A DNA stretch of 64,000 nt from Xenorhabdus doucetiae (GCF_000968195.1 NZ_FO704550.1:2852001-2916000), one strand, 5' to 3'. Counted from the first letter of the stretch, positions 19,294 through 27,222 are shown. Made by a program: numbers and translations. Notes: generated by a model not told the origin, from the letters alone.

Positions 19294-20007
19294 TCAATAC
19301 AGATGACTGAGCGATTCTGCTGCCATCTGTCGCTCAATCAAACTTAGATATCCTTTGTCAATTGCACTAAATTTGACAGTAACGCACAGACATACAGTAC
19401 TGTTTTGTATTACTGCAATAATACATTCAGTGGTAAAATCCCCTTTTAATCCCCGGCGAAAATGCCTGATAGTCATTTCCATGCTCGATGCAATCGGAAA
19501 GAGATATTCTTTAAATTCAGAATTCATCGAATGCAGAACAAATGATTTTTCACTACCAGTTTTGATAAGAAACCGTTCAGAGACGGAATTAACCATCTGC
19601 CGACATGCTTCAAGTAAAACCATGCCCTGGATATGTTGCCCAGTTATGTGGTCGGCCATTTCCGCACAGTCGTCATCAATCAACAAATGACATTGATATG
19701 AGCTTTCCCCTATTTTAATGGTTTCAGAAATAAGAATATTTTCCGCTTTATGCTTATGTGTATTCCGAGTTGTTTCCTTCAACAGATGAGTCTGATGAGG
19801 CGGTAACGTTTTGCGAGTATCACCATGACATAACGAATTTTTAAACTCCTCAATATTTTCTTTAGAGAGTCCCTGACCAAAGATGACCTGATAATCATTT
19901 TCACATTTAGCAGAGGAAAGAAACTTCAATGCCTGAGTAAACGTAAATACATTATCGTTTTCACTGAATTCAGCAAAACGATCTCCCACAACGACTATAT
20001 CAGCCAT
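19294..20007 (-). CDS. AfsA-like hotdog protein (gamma-butyrolactone synthase family)
   Basis: A 237-residue protein. Residues ~115-150 read DHITGQHIQGMVLLEACRQM, which matches the AfsA/ScbA signature 'DHxPGMxLLEAxRQ' of A-factor-type synthases. Those enzymes join a beta-ketoacyl-ACP to dihydroxyacetone phosphate. Only one hotdog repeat is visible, at about 90-235; the N-terminal ~90 residues match nothing I recognise. Characterised Streptomyces AfsA proteins are ~300 residues with two repeats, so this is shorter. AAAGGAAAG precedes the ATG. It is the first gene of the nine-gene operon, which also encodes acyl ligase, ACPs, KAS III, reductase and phosphatase. The family call rests on the motif and needs a profile search. 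Confidence 0.7.
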   Translation of the reverse strand: MADIVVVGDRFAEFSENDNVFTFTQALKFLSSAKCENDYQVIFGQGLSKENIEEFKNSLCHGDTRKTLPPHQTHLLKETTRNTHKHKAENILISETIKIGESSYQCHLLIDDDCAEMADHITGQHIQGMVLLEACRQMVNSVSERFLIKTGSEKSFVLHSMNSEFKEYLFPIASSMEMTIRHFRRGLKGDFTTECIIAVIQNSTVCLCVTVKFSAIDKGYLSLIERQMAAESLSHLY

Positions 20008-20527
20008 TATCTTTCCTTTAATCTCATTATTGATTATTACAATTTAATTGACGTTCACTAACAATCATATCCTGCGAAAAATTAATAATGCGAGTTGATT
20101 TATTAGTAAATAAATTTATATTTAGATTTAGATGCACTCTAATCATATGTTCTTAGCTTTGTTTTTCAATAACATTATTCATCCAGTATGTTATAACCCG
20201 ATGTTCCTACTGTTACATGGAACAAACTATATATTTATATTCTCCATTGATAACAATAGGAAAAACAGACTCAAATTACTCAGGAGTCATGGCTATTGCA
20301 AAATATAAAGATGAATCATTTGCATAATAAACAAAGATCTGGTTGTATACAAACTAATCAATAAAATGTTCCTTGATAAATTTATCTGTCAATGTTTTCA
20401 GATCAACATATTCTGTATATAAACAAACTCAATGACTACGGGTATTCTCAAAATCTATCTTAGGTAAATATCTCGCCAAGAAAATAATGAATCTTATTTT
20501 AACTCTCATAGCAAGAATATTAAGTAC
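20008..20527. other. AT-rich intergenic region upstream of the AfsA-like operon
   Basis: About 520 bp with no gene I can support. It should contain the leftward operon promoter. The only notable motif is an imperfectly explained dyad at 20202-20224. A leftward frame that is open for stretches near 20300-20480 has internal stops and no recognisable product, so I did not call it. Confidence 0.5.
20202..20224. promoter_or_regulatory. Possible operator: dyad upstream of the AfsA-like gene
   Basis: TGTTCC and GGAACA form a perfect 6-bp inverted repeat separated by 11 bp, about 195 bp before the operon's first start codon. This spacing suits a dimeric regulator. No regulator gene is found in the operon. 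It could be chance in AT-rich DNA. Confidence 0.25.
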
Positions 20528-21064
20528 TCAAGAGAAATTAATTGCAAATTGGTTACCATAACCGCCCAATAACGTATTTAATTCATTCTCCATTGTCTCC
20601 TGAGTCCAAGTGATAAAACGTCGCCAATGGTATTTGGCTTGTTTCCAGACGATTTCAATCAAATTCAGCTCTGGGCTGTAGGCGGGAAGGTAGAATAAAA
20701 ACAGGTTGTGTTCTCGTAACCAGCTATTTCTGATTTTTTCTTCAATCCCGTGATGGATACGCGCATTATCCAACACTAAAAATGTCAGGCGGTTGTCCCC
20801 TTGTTGGGCGAGCTGCTCTAAAAAATCAATCACGTCATCTCGCGTGATACTGCCTGACGTTGTCTGGTAAAACAGCGTGTTATCCGTGTAATTTAACGCC
20901 CCCAGAACTGACCGCCTGTCATGCTCTTGAGGCTCAGTTTCATGGGGCTTACCCCGTGGACTCCATCCATATTGCACCGGAGGAGATGCGGCAAAACCCG
21001 CCTCATCAAAATAGACCAAACGGTAATGGCCTAACTGTGCTCCAGCCTTAATTTTATTCAGCAA
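20528..21064 (-). CDS. IS630-family transposase, C-terminal frame (DDE catalytic)
   Basis: A 178-residue frame with the DDE triad: D in LVYFDEAGFAASPP, D in FLVLDNARIHHG, and E in YSPELNLIEIVWKQAKY. These are the standard IS630/Tc1-mariner family landmarks. It overlaps the N-terminal frame in the -1 register and is probably expressed as a fusion by frameshifting at the A7 run, as in other IS630 elements. The stop TGA is at 20528. Both halves look intact, so the element may still be active. Confidence 0.82.
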   Translation of the reverse strand: MLNKIKAGAQLGHYRLVYFDEAGFAASPPVQYGWSPRGKPHETEPQEHDRRSVLGALNYTDNTLFYQTTSGSITRDDVIDFLEQLAQQGDNRLTFLVLDNARIHHGIEEKIRNSWLREHNLFLFYLPAYSPELNLIEIVWKQAKYHWRRFITWTQETMENELNTLLGGYGNQFAINFS

Positions 21065-21531
21065 GGCGGATTTGTTAGCAAACTCCGTTTCGTTGCGCTT
21101 TTTTTAAGCGATAGACGGGTGCGTTTATAGGTGAGCCCCTGCTTTTTCAGGGTATTTGCCAGCGTTTCAAGCGTACAAGGCAGGGGCCCATGCTTTGCCT
21201 CAACGCACTGGGCTATCCGTGCGAGAGTTAGGGACTCTGCACAGGCAGCTTCGACCGCAGTGGCAATCATTTCAGGCGTCATAGCGAGATACCGGCCTCC
21301 AGCATGACCGCCTAATAATCCCGCTATCCCTGAATTGTGCCACATGTGAACCCAATTATAGATAACCCGGAGACTGCATCCTATTTCAGCGGTGATCTGG
21401 GACGGCTTGCTCCCTCTGGCAAGCATGAGCAAACCCGTTCCTCGCGTACGGATATCCCGGTGGGGATGATTCAAAGCGAGTTGTTGCAATGTTATTCGTT
21501 CAGGCTCAGAAAGTATTATCTTCGATTTCAT
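21058..21531 (-). CDS. IS630-family transposase, N-terminal frame (helix-turn-helix)
   Basis: A 157-residue frame carrying the DNA-binding half: RGTGLLMLARGSKPSQITAE and SLRVIYNWVHMWHNSGIAGL form the HTH_23/HTH_29-type winged helix seen in IS630-family transposases. The frame ends at 21058. A run of seven A residues on the coding strand (plus-strand T run, 21099-21105) lies just before. A -1 slip there joins LSLKK to KRNETEFANKSALLNKIK, the continuation expected for the catalytic half. Confidence 0.82.
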   Translation of the reverse strand: MKSKIILSEPERITLQQLALNHPHRDIRTRGTGLLMLARGSKPSQITAEIGCSLRVIYNWVHMWHNSGIAGLLGGHAGGRYLAMTPEMIATAVEAACAESLTLARIAQCVEAKHGPLPCTLETLANTLKKQGLTYKRTRLSLKKSATKRSLLTNPPC

Positions 21532-21578
21532 AAGGACAGGCAGAAAATCAGGTTATCGTGTTATCGATTGTAACAGTA

Positions 21579-22025
21579 ATGCAGATAGTTTATCTGATTA
21601 ACTTATCAGATAAACATACCCCTAGAGCTATATTTGATATTTTTAAGAAAATGAAACCATTGCGACAAATAGAGGTTGCCAATATAATGGTGAGTGTTGA
21701 TAATTTTAGCAAGGGTTTTGCACTACATCTTTTGGATGTAACTATCCCTGAATTATTAGTAAAACGAAACAAAAAAACAACAATAACACCAGATGCAAGG
21801 AAAAACATACAACGCCTAGAACGAGAAATGGCAACAATACAGAATGAAACAAAGCGGATTGAAGAGATCTATGGTGCAAACACCTTAAAATTAGTCATAG
21901 CAAAATCATATATAAATAATCTATTAGATAACGCTAAGATTTTACACTGGTTGTTAGAACACAATCCTGAATACCTTAAAGAACTAAAAAAAATATCTTC
22001 GATTAATTCTTTAGATGGGAAATAG
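21579..22025 (+). pseudogene. RepB/ParB partition-protein C-terminal domain, 5' end lost
   Basis: The frame (open from 21558) encodes a domain resembling the RepB-type plasmid-partition C-terminal region: KKMKPLRQIEVANIMVS, then the 'FALHLLDVTIPELLV' helix, and a C-terminal helical part with REMATIQNETKRIEEIYG and LVIAKSYINNLLDN. A whole RepB/ParB-like protein would have an N-terminal ParB nuclease/HTH part of some 150-200 residues. Here the sequence starts at the IS630 boundary, so the insertion probably removed or displaced it. The remaining domain is intact. It hints at a former plasmid or integrative element. Confidence 0.55.
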
Positions 22026-22090
22026 AACAACTATTTCTTATGTTATTTACAGAAAAATATCATGGGTTTGATTTATTTATAAATAAATTT

Positions 22091-22275
22091 TCATAATAGT
22101 GATAAATCCATTTTTATCATTCCGGTTTTTTTCTGTTGTAATGAAGCGGCTTCCATGAAACCTTTTACATGTTTAAAAAATTGCCACATAAATTGGCAAC
22201 AATGATTACGCATCACCGTTTCATGTAACGATTGTCATAGATGTTCAATTTTATTGAACTTACTTCCTGACAATA
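22091..22275 (-). pseudogene. Remnant of a second IS630-type transposase C-terminus
   Basis: Leftward translation gives LSGSKFNKIEHL, a stop in place of Trp, then QSLHETVMRNHCCQFMWQFF and KHVKGFMEAAS, ending at 22091. This follows the C-terminal 'YSPDLNPIEHLWQxLHxTVxRNHxC' tail of IS630-family transposases. The rest of the gene is absent. It is a different IS630 lineage from the neighbour at 20528, judged by this tail. Confidence 0.65.
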
Positions 22276-22406
22276 GAAAAGCCTCCTGTTTTGTTGTTTT
22301 ATATGATATTAATAAGGTGCTAAATAACCAAACTCTATACCATTATTTTCTACTTTCGGTTATAGTTAAACCAATTTAACACGATAAGTTTTTTTAATAA
22401 AATCAT

Positions 22407-23354
22407 ATGAAAATAGCCATATTGCGCCGTAATGGGCTTGGTGATCTTATTTGTACTCAACCATTGATCAAATTCTTACAGAAAACCTATCCCAACGCAG
22501 AGATTAGCCTATTTATAGACGCTGGCAATGCTGAGCTTACTCGTTATTTGTGCCCTGAAATCCATGTCCATATTATTCCTAAAGGAAATAAATACCTATC
22601 TATTATTAATACTGCGTTATCATTTCGCCGAGAAAAGTTTGAGATTGCCATATCAGCTAAACCTACTCCTATGAAGCTAAATAATCTATTCTTATGGCTA
22701 TTAGGTGCTAAAAAACGCTATGCTGTTGTTACAGATAAGCATTGGCATGCAAAGCTAATTAACTGCCCAACAAAAAAGGAACACGTGAATGGTTATCATC
22801 AGGCATTAAAAGTATTACGTACATTTTCACCTAATGAGAATGAATTATCTGCTGAGTTTTTTCCTTACATTAAATTTGAAGAGACTTTTCAGTCCATTGA
22901 ATATCAATATCCCATGATCTTGTTTTCTGTTTCTAATAACAGAAAGTACAGTTTAATTAATAATGATCGCTTGACGCTAATAGCAAATAAAATACTTGAA
23001 AAGTATCCAGAGGCAAGATTTATTATTTCTTCCTTTAAACAGGATATTCTTTTAGCTGAGAATTTAAGATCACGTATAGGAGCAAGCAGTGAAATTGTCG
23101 TCTCTGATTCGCTAAGTGCTTTTTTAGCTTTATTGAATAACATGACACTGATTGTTGTCGGTGATGGTGGTCTCTGCCATTTAGCCGCTTCATTACAGAA
23201 AAAACTTGTCGCCTTTTATGGTGTAACAAAACCTGAAAATTGGGCACCACTGGCTAAAAAAGATAAATGTGTCACATTATATGATCCTGAAAATGTCAAT
23301 AACATTGATTTAGATAAGGTTTATCCAGCGATATTTTCCTTGCTTAAGGAATAA
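22407..23354 (+). CDS. Glycosyltransferase family 9 (heptosyltransferase-like)
   Basis: A 315-residue protein with the GT9 layout. The N-terminal Rossmann start is KIAILRRNGLGDLICTQPL. The C-terminal nucleotide-sugar site is VVGDGGLCHLAASLQKKLVAFYG, where the 'D-G-G-x-x-H-x-A' segment is the family hallmark. Such enzymes add heptose or similar sugars to the LPS inner core at the cytoplasmic face. It stands alone, flanked by IS remnants and the mtn genes, and is AT-rich. The acceptor is unknown. It may be a horizontally acquired LPS-modifying gene. Confidence 0.8.
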   Translation: MKIAILRRNGLGDLICTQPLIKFLQKTYPNAEISLFIDAGNAELTRYLCPEIHVHIIPKGNKYLSIINTALSFRREKFEIAISAKPTPMKLNNLFLWLLGAKKRYAVVTDKHWHAKLINCPTKKEHVNGYHQALKVLRTFSPNENELSAEFFPYIKFEETFQSIEYQYPMILFSVSNNRKYSLINNDRLTLIANKILEKYPEARFIISSFKQDILLAENLRSRIGASSEIVVSDSLSAFLALLNNMTLIVVGDGGLCHLAASLQKKLVAFYGVTKPENWAPLAKKDKCVTLYDPENVNNIDLDKVYPAIFSLLKE

Positions 23355-23372
23355 AAAAACGCTCAATAGGCT

Positions 23373-23403
23373 GCAAATTGTAGTCAATAGCACTACAACT
23401 TGC
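23373..23403 (+). terminator. Hairpin after the GT9 gene
   Basis: GCAAATTGTAGT and ACTACAACTTGC pair with one mismatch around a 7-nt loop, 19 bp after the GT9 stop. No long T-run follows, so termination is plausible but not certain. Confidence 0.4.
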
Positions 23404-23583
23404 AAAACGGGCTTTTAAGGGTAAGGTTATTTAACCTCAAACATAGCTGATATTCTAGTTTCATCACAGACAGCTTACTTCTGCATATTTATAGTTAGCC
23501 AATGTCAATTTCATTACAGCAGAATGAGTTATCGCTGTGCCGTTTATGAACTTTCCTTCATGAAATTATCAGGATGAAAAATA

Positions 23584-24849
23584 ATGTCTGCTCATGTCCC
23601 TATAGGGTATATCCCACAAACTTGCGGATCTTTATCACACTATCTTGCTAAAAATTTACCAACCTCTCTTTCACTCGGCGGTTCTCCTGAAACCTGGCAA
23701 ATTCAAGAAGTGGGTGATGGAAATCTCAATTTAGTCTTTATTGTCTCCGGAAAAGAAAAAACCATTGTCGTGAAACAAGCCCTGCCTTATGTACGGGCTG
23801 CGGGGGAGTCATGGCCGCTTTCCCTTATGCGTTCGCATTTTGAATATCATGCCCTGATTGAAGAAAAAAGAGTCGCCAACGCCTATGTCCCTGAGGTCTA
23901 TTTTTATGATGAGAAGATGTCTCTCTTTGTTATGGAGTATTTGTCTCAGCATATTATTCTACGTAAGCGCCTTATCGCTGGAGAAAAACTGCCTAATCTC
24001 GCCGAAGATGTGGGAATTTTTCTCGCGAATACCCTGTTCCATACTTCCGATATCGGCATGACCAGTAAAGGGAAAAAAGATCTCACTGCCCGCTTTGCCA
24101 ATAATCATGAACTTTGCAAGATCACTGAAGATCTGATTTTTACTGAACCCTATTTTGATGCCGAAAGAAATAACTGGACGGCTCCTCAGCTTGACGATGA
24201 AATCTATTCCATCTGGCAAGATCGAGCACTTATTCAAGCCGCCATGCAGTATAAGTATCAATTCATGACGCAAGCCCAAGCCTTGCTGCATGGTGATCTT
24301 CATTCTGGCTCCATCATGGTGACGCCAGATTCTACCAAGGTCATTGACCCGGAATTCAGTTTTATGGGACCCATGGCGTTTGATATCGGTAACTACCTCG
24401 GTAATTTATTGATGGCTTACTTTGCCCAACCCGCCCTACGAGAAAATCATGCGCAATGTGTTGATTATCAAACCTGGCTTCTGGCGCAAATAGAAACAAC
24501 CTGGTCGGTGTTTGAACGCCATTTCCGCCAATTATGGAACGAAAAAGAGATTGGGGATGCCTATCCTGTTGTGCTTTATCAGCCAGGTTCGTTCGATGCT
24601 TCCTTCTTAAAAACCGTACAGGATGATTTTTTATCCACCTTATTGAAAGACACGCTTGCTTATGCCGGTCTGGAGATCAATCGACGTATTGTCGGGTTTG
24701 CGGGAGTTGCCGATTTCAAACAGATTGAGGATCAAAACCAGCGTGCTATCTGTGAGAAGCGGGCGCTGAAATTAGCGCGGGAATTGATAGTCAATCGGGA
24801 AAATTATCCGACGTTTTCGCTGATTAGACGTTATATTGCACAGTGTTAA
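23584..24849 (+). CDS. mtnK: 5-methylthioribose kinase MtnK
   Basis: A 421-residue kinase of the APH/choline-kinase fold. It phosphorylates 5-methylthioribose, derived from methylthioadenosine, to MTR-1-phosphate. Visible landmarks are GDGNLNLVFIV (nucleotide-binding loop), KQALPYVR, the catalytic HGDLHSGSIMV (Brenner-like motif) and VIDPEFSFMGPMAFDIG (metal-binding DPE form typical of MtnK). It is the first gene of mtnK-mtnA-aldolase, 9 bp before mtnA. In bacteria lacking the rest of the classical methionine salvage pathway this pair works with a class II aldolase. Confidence 0.93.
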   Translation: MSAHVPIGYIPQTCGSLSHYLAKNLPTSLSLGGSPETWQIQEVGDGNLNLVFIVSGKEKTIVVKQALPYVRAAGESWPLSLMRSHFEYHALIEEKRVANAYVPEVYFYDEKMSLFVMEYLSQHIILRKRLIAGEKLPNLAEDVGIFLANTLFHTSDIGMTSKGKKDLTARFANNHELCKITEDLIFTEPYFDAERNNWTAPQLDDEIYSIWQDRALIQAAMQYKYQFMTQAQALLHGDLHSGSIMVTPDSTKVIDPEFSFMGPMAFDIGNYLGNLLMAYFAQPALRENHAQCVDYQTWLLAQIETTWSVFERHFRQLWNEKEIGDAYPVVLYQPGSFDASFLKTVQDDFLSTLLKDTLAYAGLEINRRIVGFAGVADFKQIEDQNQRAICEKRALKLARELIVNRENYPTFSLIRRYIAQC

Positions 24850-24858
24850 GAGGTTGAT

Positions 24859-25959
24859 ATGAAAATTAATGGCACGCATTATCGTTCTGTTTGGCTGGCT
24901 GACGATGGTTATACTGTCGAAATTCTCGATCAGACCAAACTTCCTTTTGAAGTACAAACTGTTCAACTGCGCACTCTGCAAGATGCTGCAACCGCTATCA
25001 AAGAGATGTGGGTGCGGGGAGCGCCGTTGATTGGTGCGGTTGCCGCATATGGTATGGCGTTGGCCATGCGTCAGGAAAACAGCGATGAAAATTTGCGGCA
25101 GGCTTACGCTATTTTGGTTAAAACTCGTCCCACCGCGATCAACTTAAAGTGGGCGTTGGATCGAACCTGTCGAGTACTGGAAAATAGCGAGCGTTCACAA
25201 CGTGAAACAACGGCTTATCGTATCGCCAATGACATCGCAGATGAAGATGTGGAACTCTGTCGCAAAATTGGAGAGCACGGGCTAAAAATAATCCAGCATA
25301 TTGCAGCAAACAAACCCACAGACAAAACCGTCAATATTTTGACACACTGTAATGCCGGCTGGCTCGCGACAGTAGATTGGGGAACCGCACTGGCGCCCAT
25401 TTATATGGCGCATGATGCCGGGATCAAGGTGCATGTCTGGGTGGATGAAACCCGCCCACGTAATCAAGGAGGATTAACCGCGTTCGAATTAGGTTCACAC
25501 GGTGTCCCCCATACGTTGATTGCGGATAATGCCGGCGGGCATTTGATGCAACACGGCAAAGTCGATCTCTGTCTTGTCGGCACAGACCGGACAACCGCAC
25601 GAGGCGATGTATGCAACAAAATAGGGACTTATCTCAAGGCATTGGCAGCCAAAGCCAATCAGGTGCCTTTTTATGTTGCTCTGCCATCCCCGACCCTGGA
25701 TTTTACCGTCTGGGACGGCGTCAAAGAAATTCCCATTGAACAGCGTTCGGGCGAAGAACAATCCCACGTCTATGGCATCACACCTGAAGGGATACGCAGT
25801 TGGGTCAATACAGCACCAGCCGGGACATCATGTGGAAATTATGCGTTTGATGTGACACCGGCTGAACTTATCACCGGGTTGATTACTGAACGGGGAATTT
25901 GCGATGCCAGTGCGGAAGGATTACAGGCCCTTTTCCCTGATTTGTGGCGACAGCCGTAA
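24859..25959 (+). CDS. mtnA: Methylthioribose-1-phosphate isomerase MtnA
   Basis: A 366-residue protein of the MtnA/eIF2B-alpha family. It converts MTR-1-P (aldose) to methylthioribulose-1-P (ketose). Family stretches include [20 protein letters not shown], the catalytic-cysteine region [11 protein letters not shown], and [17 protein letters not shown]. The catalytic aspartate is in [21 protein letters not shown] precedes the ATG, and the gap to mtnK is 9 bp. Confidence 0.95.
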   Translation: MKINGTHYRSVWLADDGYTVEILDQTKLPFEVQTVQLRTLQDAATAIKEMWVRGAPLIGAVAAYGMALAMRQENSDENLRQAYAILVKTRPTAINLKWALDRTCRVLENSERSQRETTAYRIANDIADEDVELCRKIGEHGLKIIQHIAANKPTDKTVNILTHCNAGWLATVDWGTALAPIYMAHDAGIKVHVWVDETRPRNQGGLTAFELGSHGVPHTLIADNAGGHLMQHGKVDLCLVGTDRTTARGDVCNKIGTYLKALAAKANQVPFYVALPSPTLDFTVWDGVKEIPIEQRSGEEQSHVYGITPEGIRSWVNTAPAGTSCGNYAFDVTPAELITGLITERGICDASAEGLQALFPDLWRQP

Positions 25960-25977
25960 TGATCACGCAAGGTAAAA

Positions 25978-26622
25978 ATGATGAATAGAGAGCAAATCGC
26001 CCAAGAGATTATTGCAACTTGCCTTAAAATGAACGCACTTGGATTGAACCAAGGGACATCAGGCAATATCAGTGCCCGCTATCAGGATGGTTTTTTGATA
26101 ACACCCAGCGGCATCGCTTATGAAAAGCTGACACCGGATCACATCGTTTATGTCAGTTATCAAGGTGAATATGCCGCCGATAAAGTGCCTTCAAGCGAAT
26201 GGCATTTTCATCTCGCTTGCTATCAAGCACGCCCTGATCTCAATGCCGTTGTCCATAATCATGCGGTTAATGCAACGGCCGTCTCCATTCTCAATCACGC
26301 AATACCCGCCATTCACTATATGATCGCGGTGACAGGCACCGATCACGTTCCCTGCATTCCCTATGCCACGTTTGGCACGGCTGAATTGGCTGACTATGTA
26401 AAAAAGGGGATCACCCACAGTAAGGCATTATTGATGCAGCATCATGGCATGATTGCCATGGAAGTGAGTCTGGAAAAAGCGCTCTGGTTGGCAAATGAAA
26501 TTGAGATATTAGCACAACTTTACTTAAAAGTGCTGCCAATTGTGGAGACTGTTCCAATACTCTCTGCAACAGAAATGCAGCGGGTGCTGGAAAAATTCAA
26601 GCATTATGGATTAAAGAGATAG
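25978..26622 (+). CDS. Class II aldolase (FucA/Ald2-like), methylthioribulose-1-P aldolase candidate
   Basis: A 214-residue zinc aldolase of the FucA/AraD family. Zinc ligands are H in SSEWHFHLACY and VVHNHAV plus H in LLMQHHGMIAM; the phosphate-binding start is NQGTSGNIS. It is not MtnB, whose product needs further MtnC/MtnD enzymes not seen here. In E. coli ExPEC and Rhodospirillum the mtnK-mtnA-ald2 set splits methylthioribulose-1-P into dihydroxyacetone phosphate and methylthioacetaldehyde (the DHAP shunt). This operon context makes that the likeliest role; L-fuculose-1-P aldolase is the alternative name by sequence. Confidence 0.85.
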   Translation: MMNREQIAQEIIATCLKMNALGLNQGTSGNISARYQDGFLITPSGIAYEKLTPDHIVYVSYQGEYAADKVPSSEWHFHLACYQARPDLNAVVHNHAVNATAVSILNHAIPAIHYMIAVTGTDHVPCIPYATFGTAELADYVKKGITHSKALLMQHHGMIAMEVSLEKALWLANEIEILAQLYLKVLPIVETVPILSATEMQRVLEKFKHYGLKR

Positions 26623-26668
26623 ATTTCTAGAGCAAAGAGAAAGTCGGATAAAGGGGAGAGGGATGAAG

Positions 26669-26744
26669 TGGTGGGCGATACCAGATTCGAACTGATGACC
26701 CCCTCCTTGTAAGGGAGATGCTCTACCAACTGAGCTAATCGCCC
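26669..26744 (-). tRNA. tRNA-Val (UAC)
   Basis: A 76-nt cloverleaf with encoded CCA. The acceptor pairs GGGCGAT/ATCGCCC, the T-arm is GTTCGAATC, and the anticodon TAC is at 26709-26711 (minus strand). It is the last of six tRNAs in one leftward array. Confidence 0.97.
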
Positions 26745-26765
26745 ACTTCATGATTCAGACCTAAA

Positions 26766-26841
26766 TGGTGGGTCGTGCAGGATTCGAACCTGCGACCAAT
26801 TGATTAAAAGTCAACTGCTCTACCGACTGAGCTAACGACCC
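26766..26841 (-). tRNA. tRNA-Lys (UUU)
   Basis: A 76-nt cloverleaf with encoded CCA. The acceptor is GGGTCGT/ACGACCC and the anticodon loop CTTTTAA gives UUU. It is identical to the next copy in the array. Confidence 0.97.
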
Positions 26842-26871
26842 AATTAGATAATTTTGATTTTGATATTTGAA

Positions 26872-26947
26872 TGGTGGGTCGTGCAGGATTCGAACCTGCG
26901 ACCAATTGATTAAAAGTCAACTGCTCTACCGACTGAGCTAACGACCC
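26872..26947 (-). tRNA. tRNA-Lys (UUU)
   Basis: Second identical copy of the lysine tRNA, with encoded CCA, about 30 bp upstream of the first in the transcription direction. Confidence 0.97.
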
Positions 26948-26992
26948 ATTCTCAATATCAATGTGATACTGTTACGAAACAACCTGATGAAG

Positions 26993-27068
26993 TGGTGGGC
27001 GATACCAGATTCGAACTGATGACCCCCTCCTTGTAAGGGAGATGCTCTACCAACTGAGCTAATCGCCC
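26993..27068 (-). tRNA. tRNA-Val (UAC)
   Basis: A copy of the valine tRNA with encoded CCA, same 76-nt sequence as the others in the array, third in transcription order. Confidence 0.97.
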
Positions 27069-27112
27069 ACTTCAAGATGACTATAACGACATCAATACCA
27101 CTGATTCATGAT

Positions 27113-27188
27113 TGGTGGGCGATACCAGATTCGAACTGATGACCCCCTCCTTGTAAGGGAGATGCTCTACCAACTGAGCTAATCGCCC
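27113..27188 (-). tRNA. tRNA-Val (UAC)
   Basis: A copy of the valine tRNA with encoded CCA, second in transcription order. Confidence 0.97.
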
Positions 27189-27222
27189 AATCATAAAATC
27201 ATGTTTATCACGGCGAGAAATA

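Larger units (their letters stand above)
20528..21531 (-). mobile_element. IS630-family insertion sequence, two-frame transposase
   Basis: Two overlapping leftward frames make up one transposase. The region between 20505 and 21560 is probably the whole element, with flanking TA dinucleotides possible. I could not identify convincing terminal inverted repeats by eye. The element lies between the AfsA-like operon and a RepB-domain fragment and probably interrupted the latter. Confidence 0.8.

Noticed and set aside
20300..20480. Leftward open stretch before the IS element
   Set aside because: Internal stops, no start with ribosome-binding site, no recognised family.
20490..21580. Terminal inverted repeats of the IS630 element
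   Set aside because: Comparison of the two flanks gave no convincing match, so exact ends were not called.
23475..23500. MetJ-box-like AGACAGCT before mtnK
   Set aside because: Only one imperfect 8-mer; MetJ needs tandem boxes.
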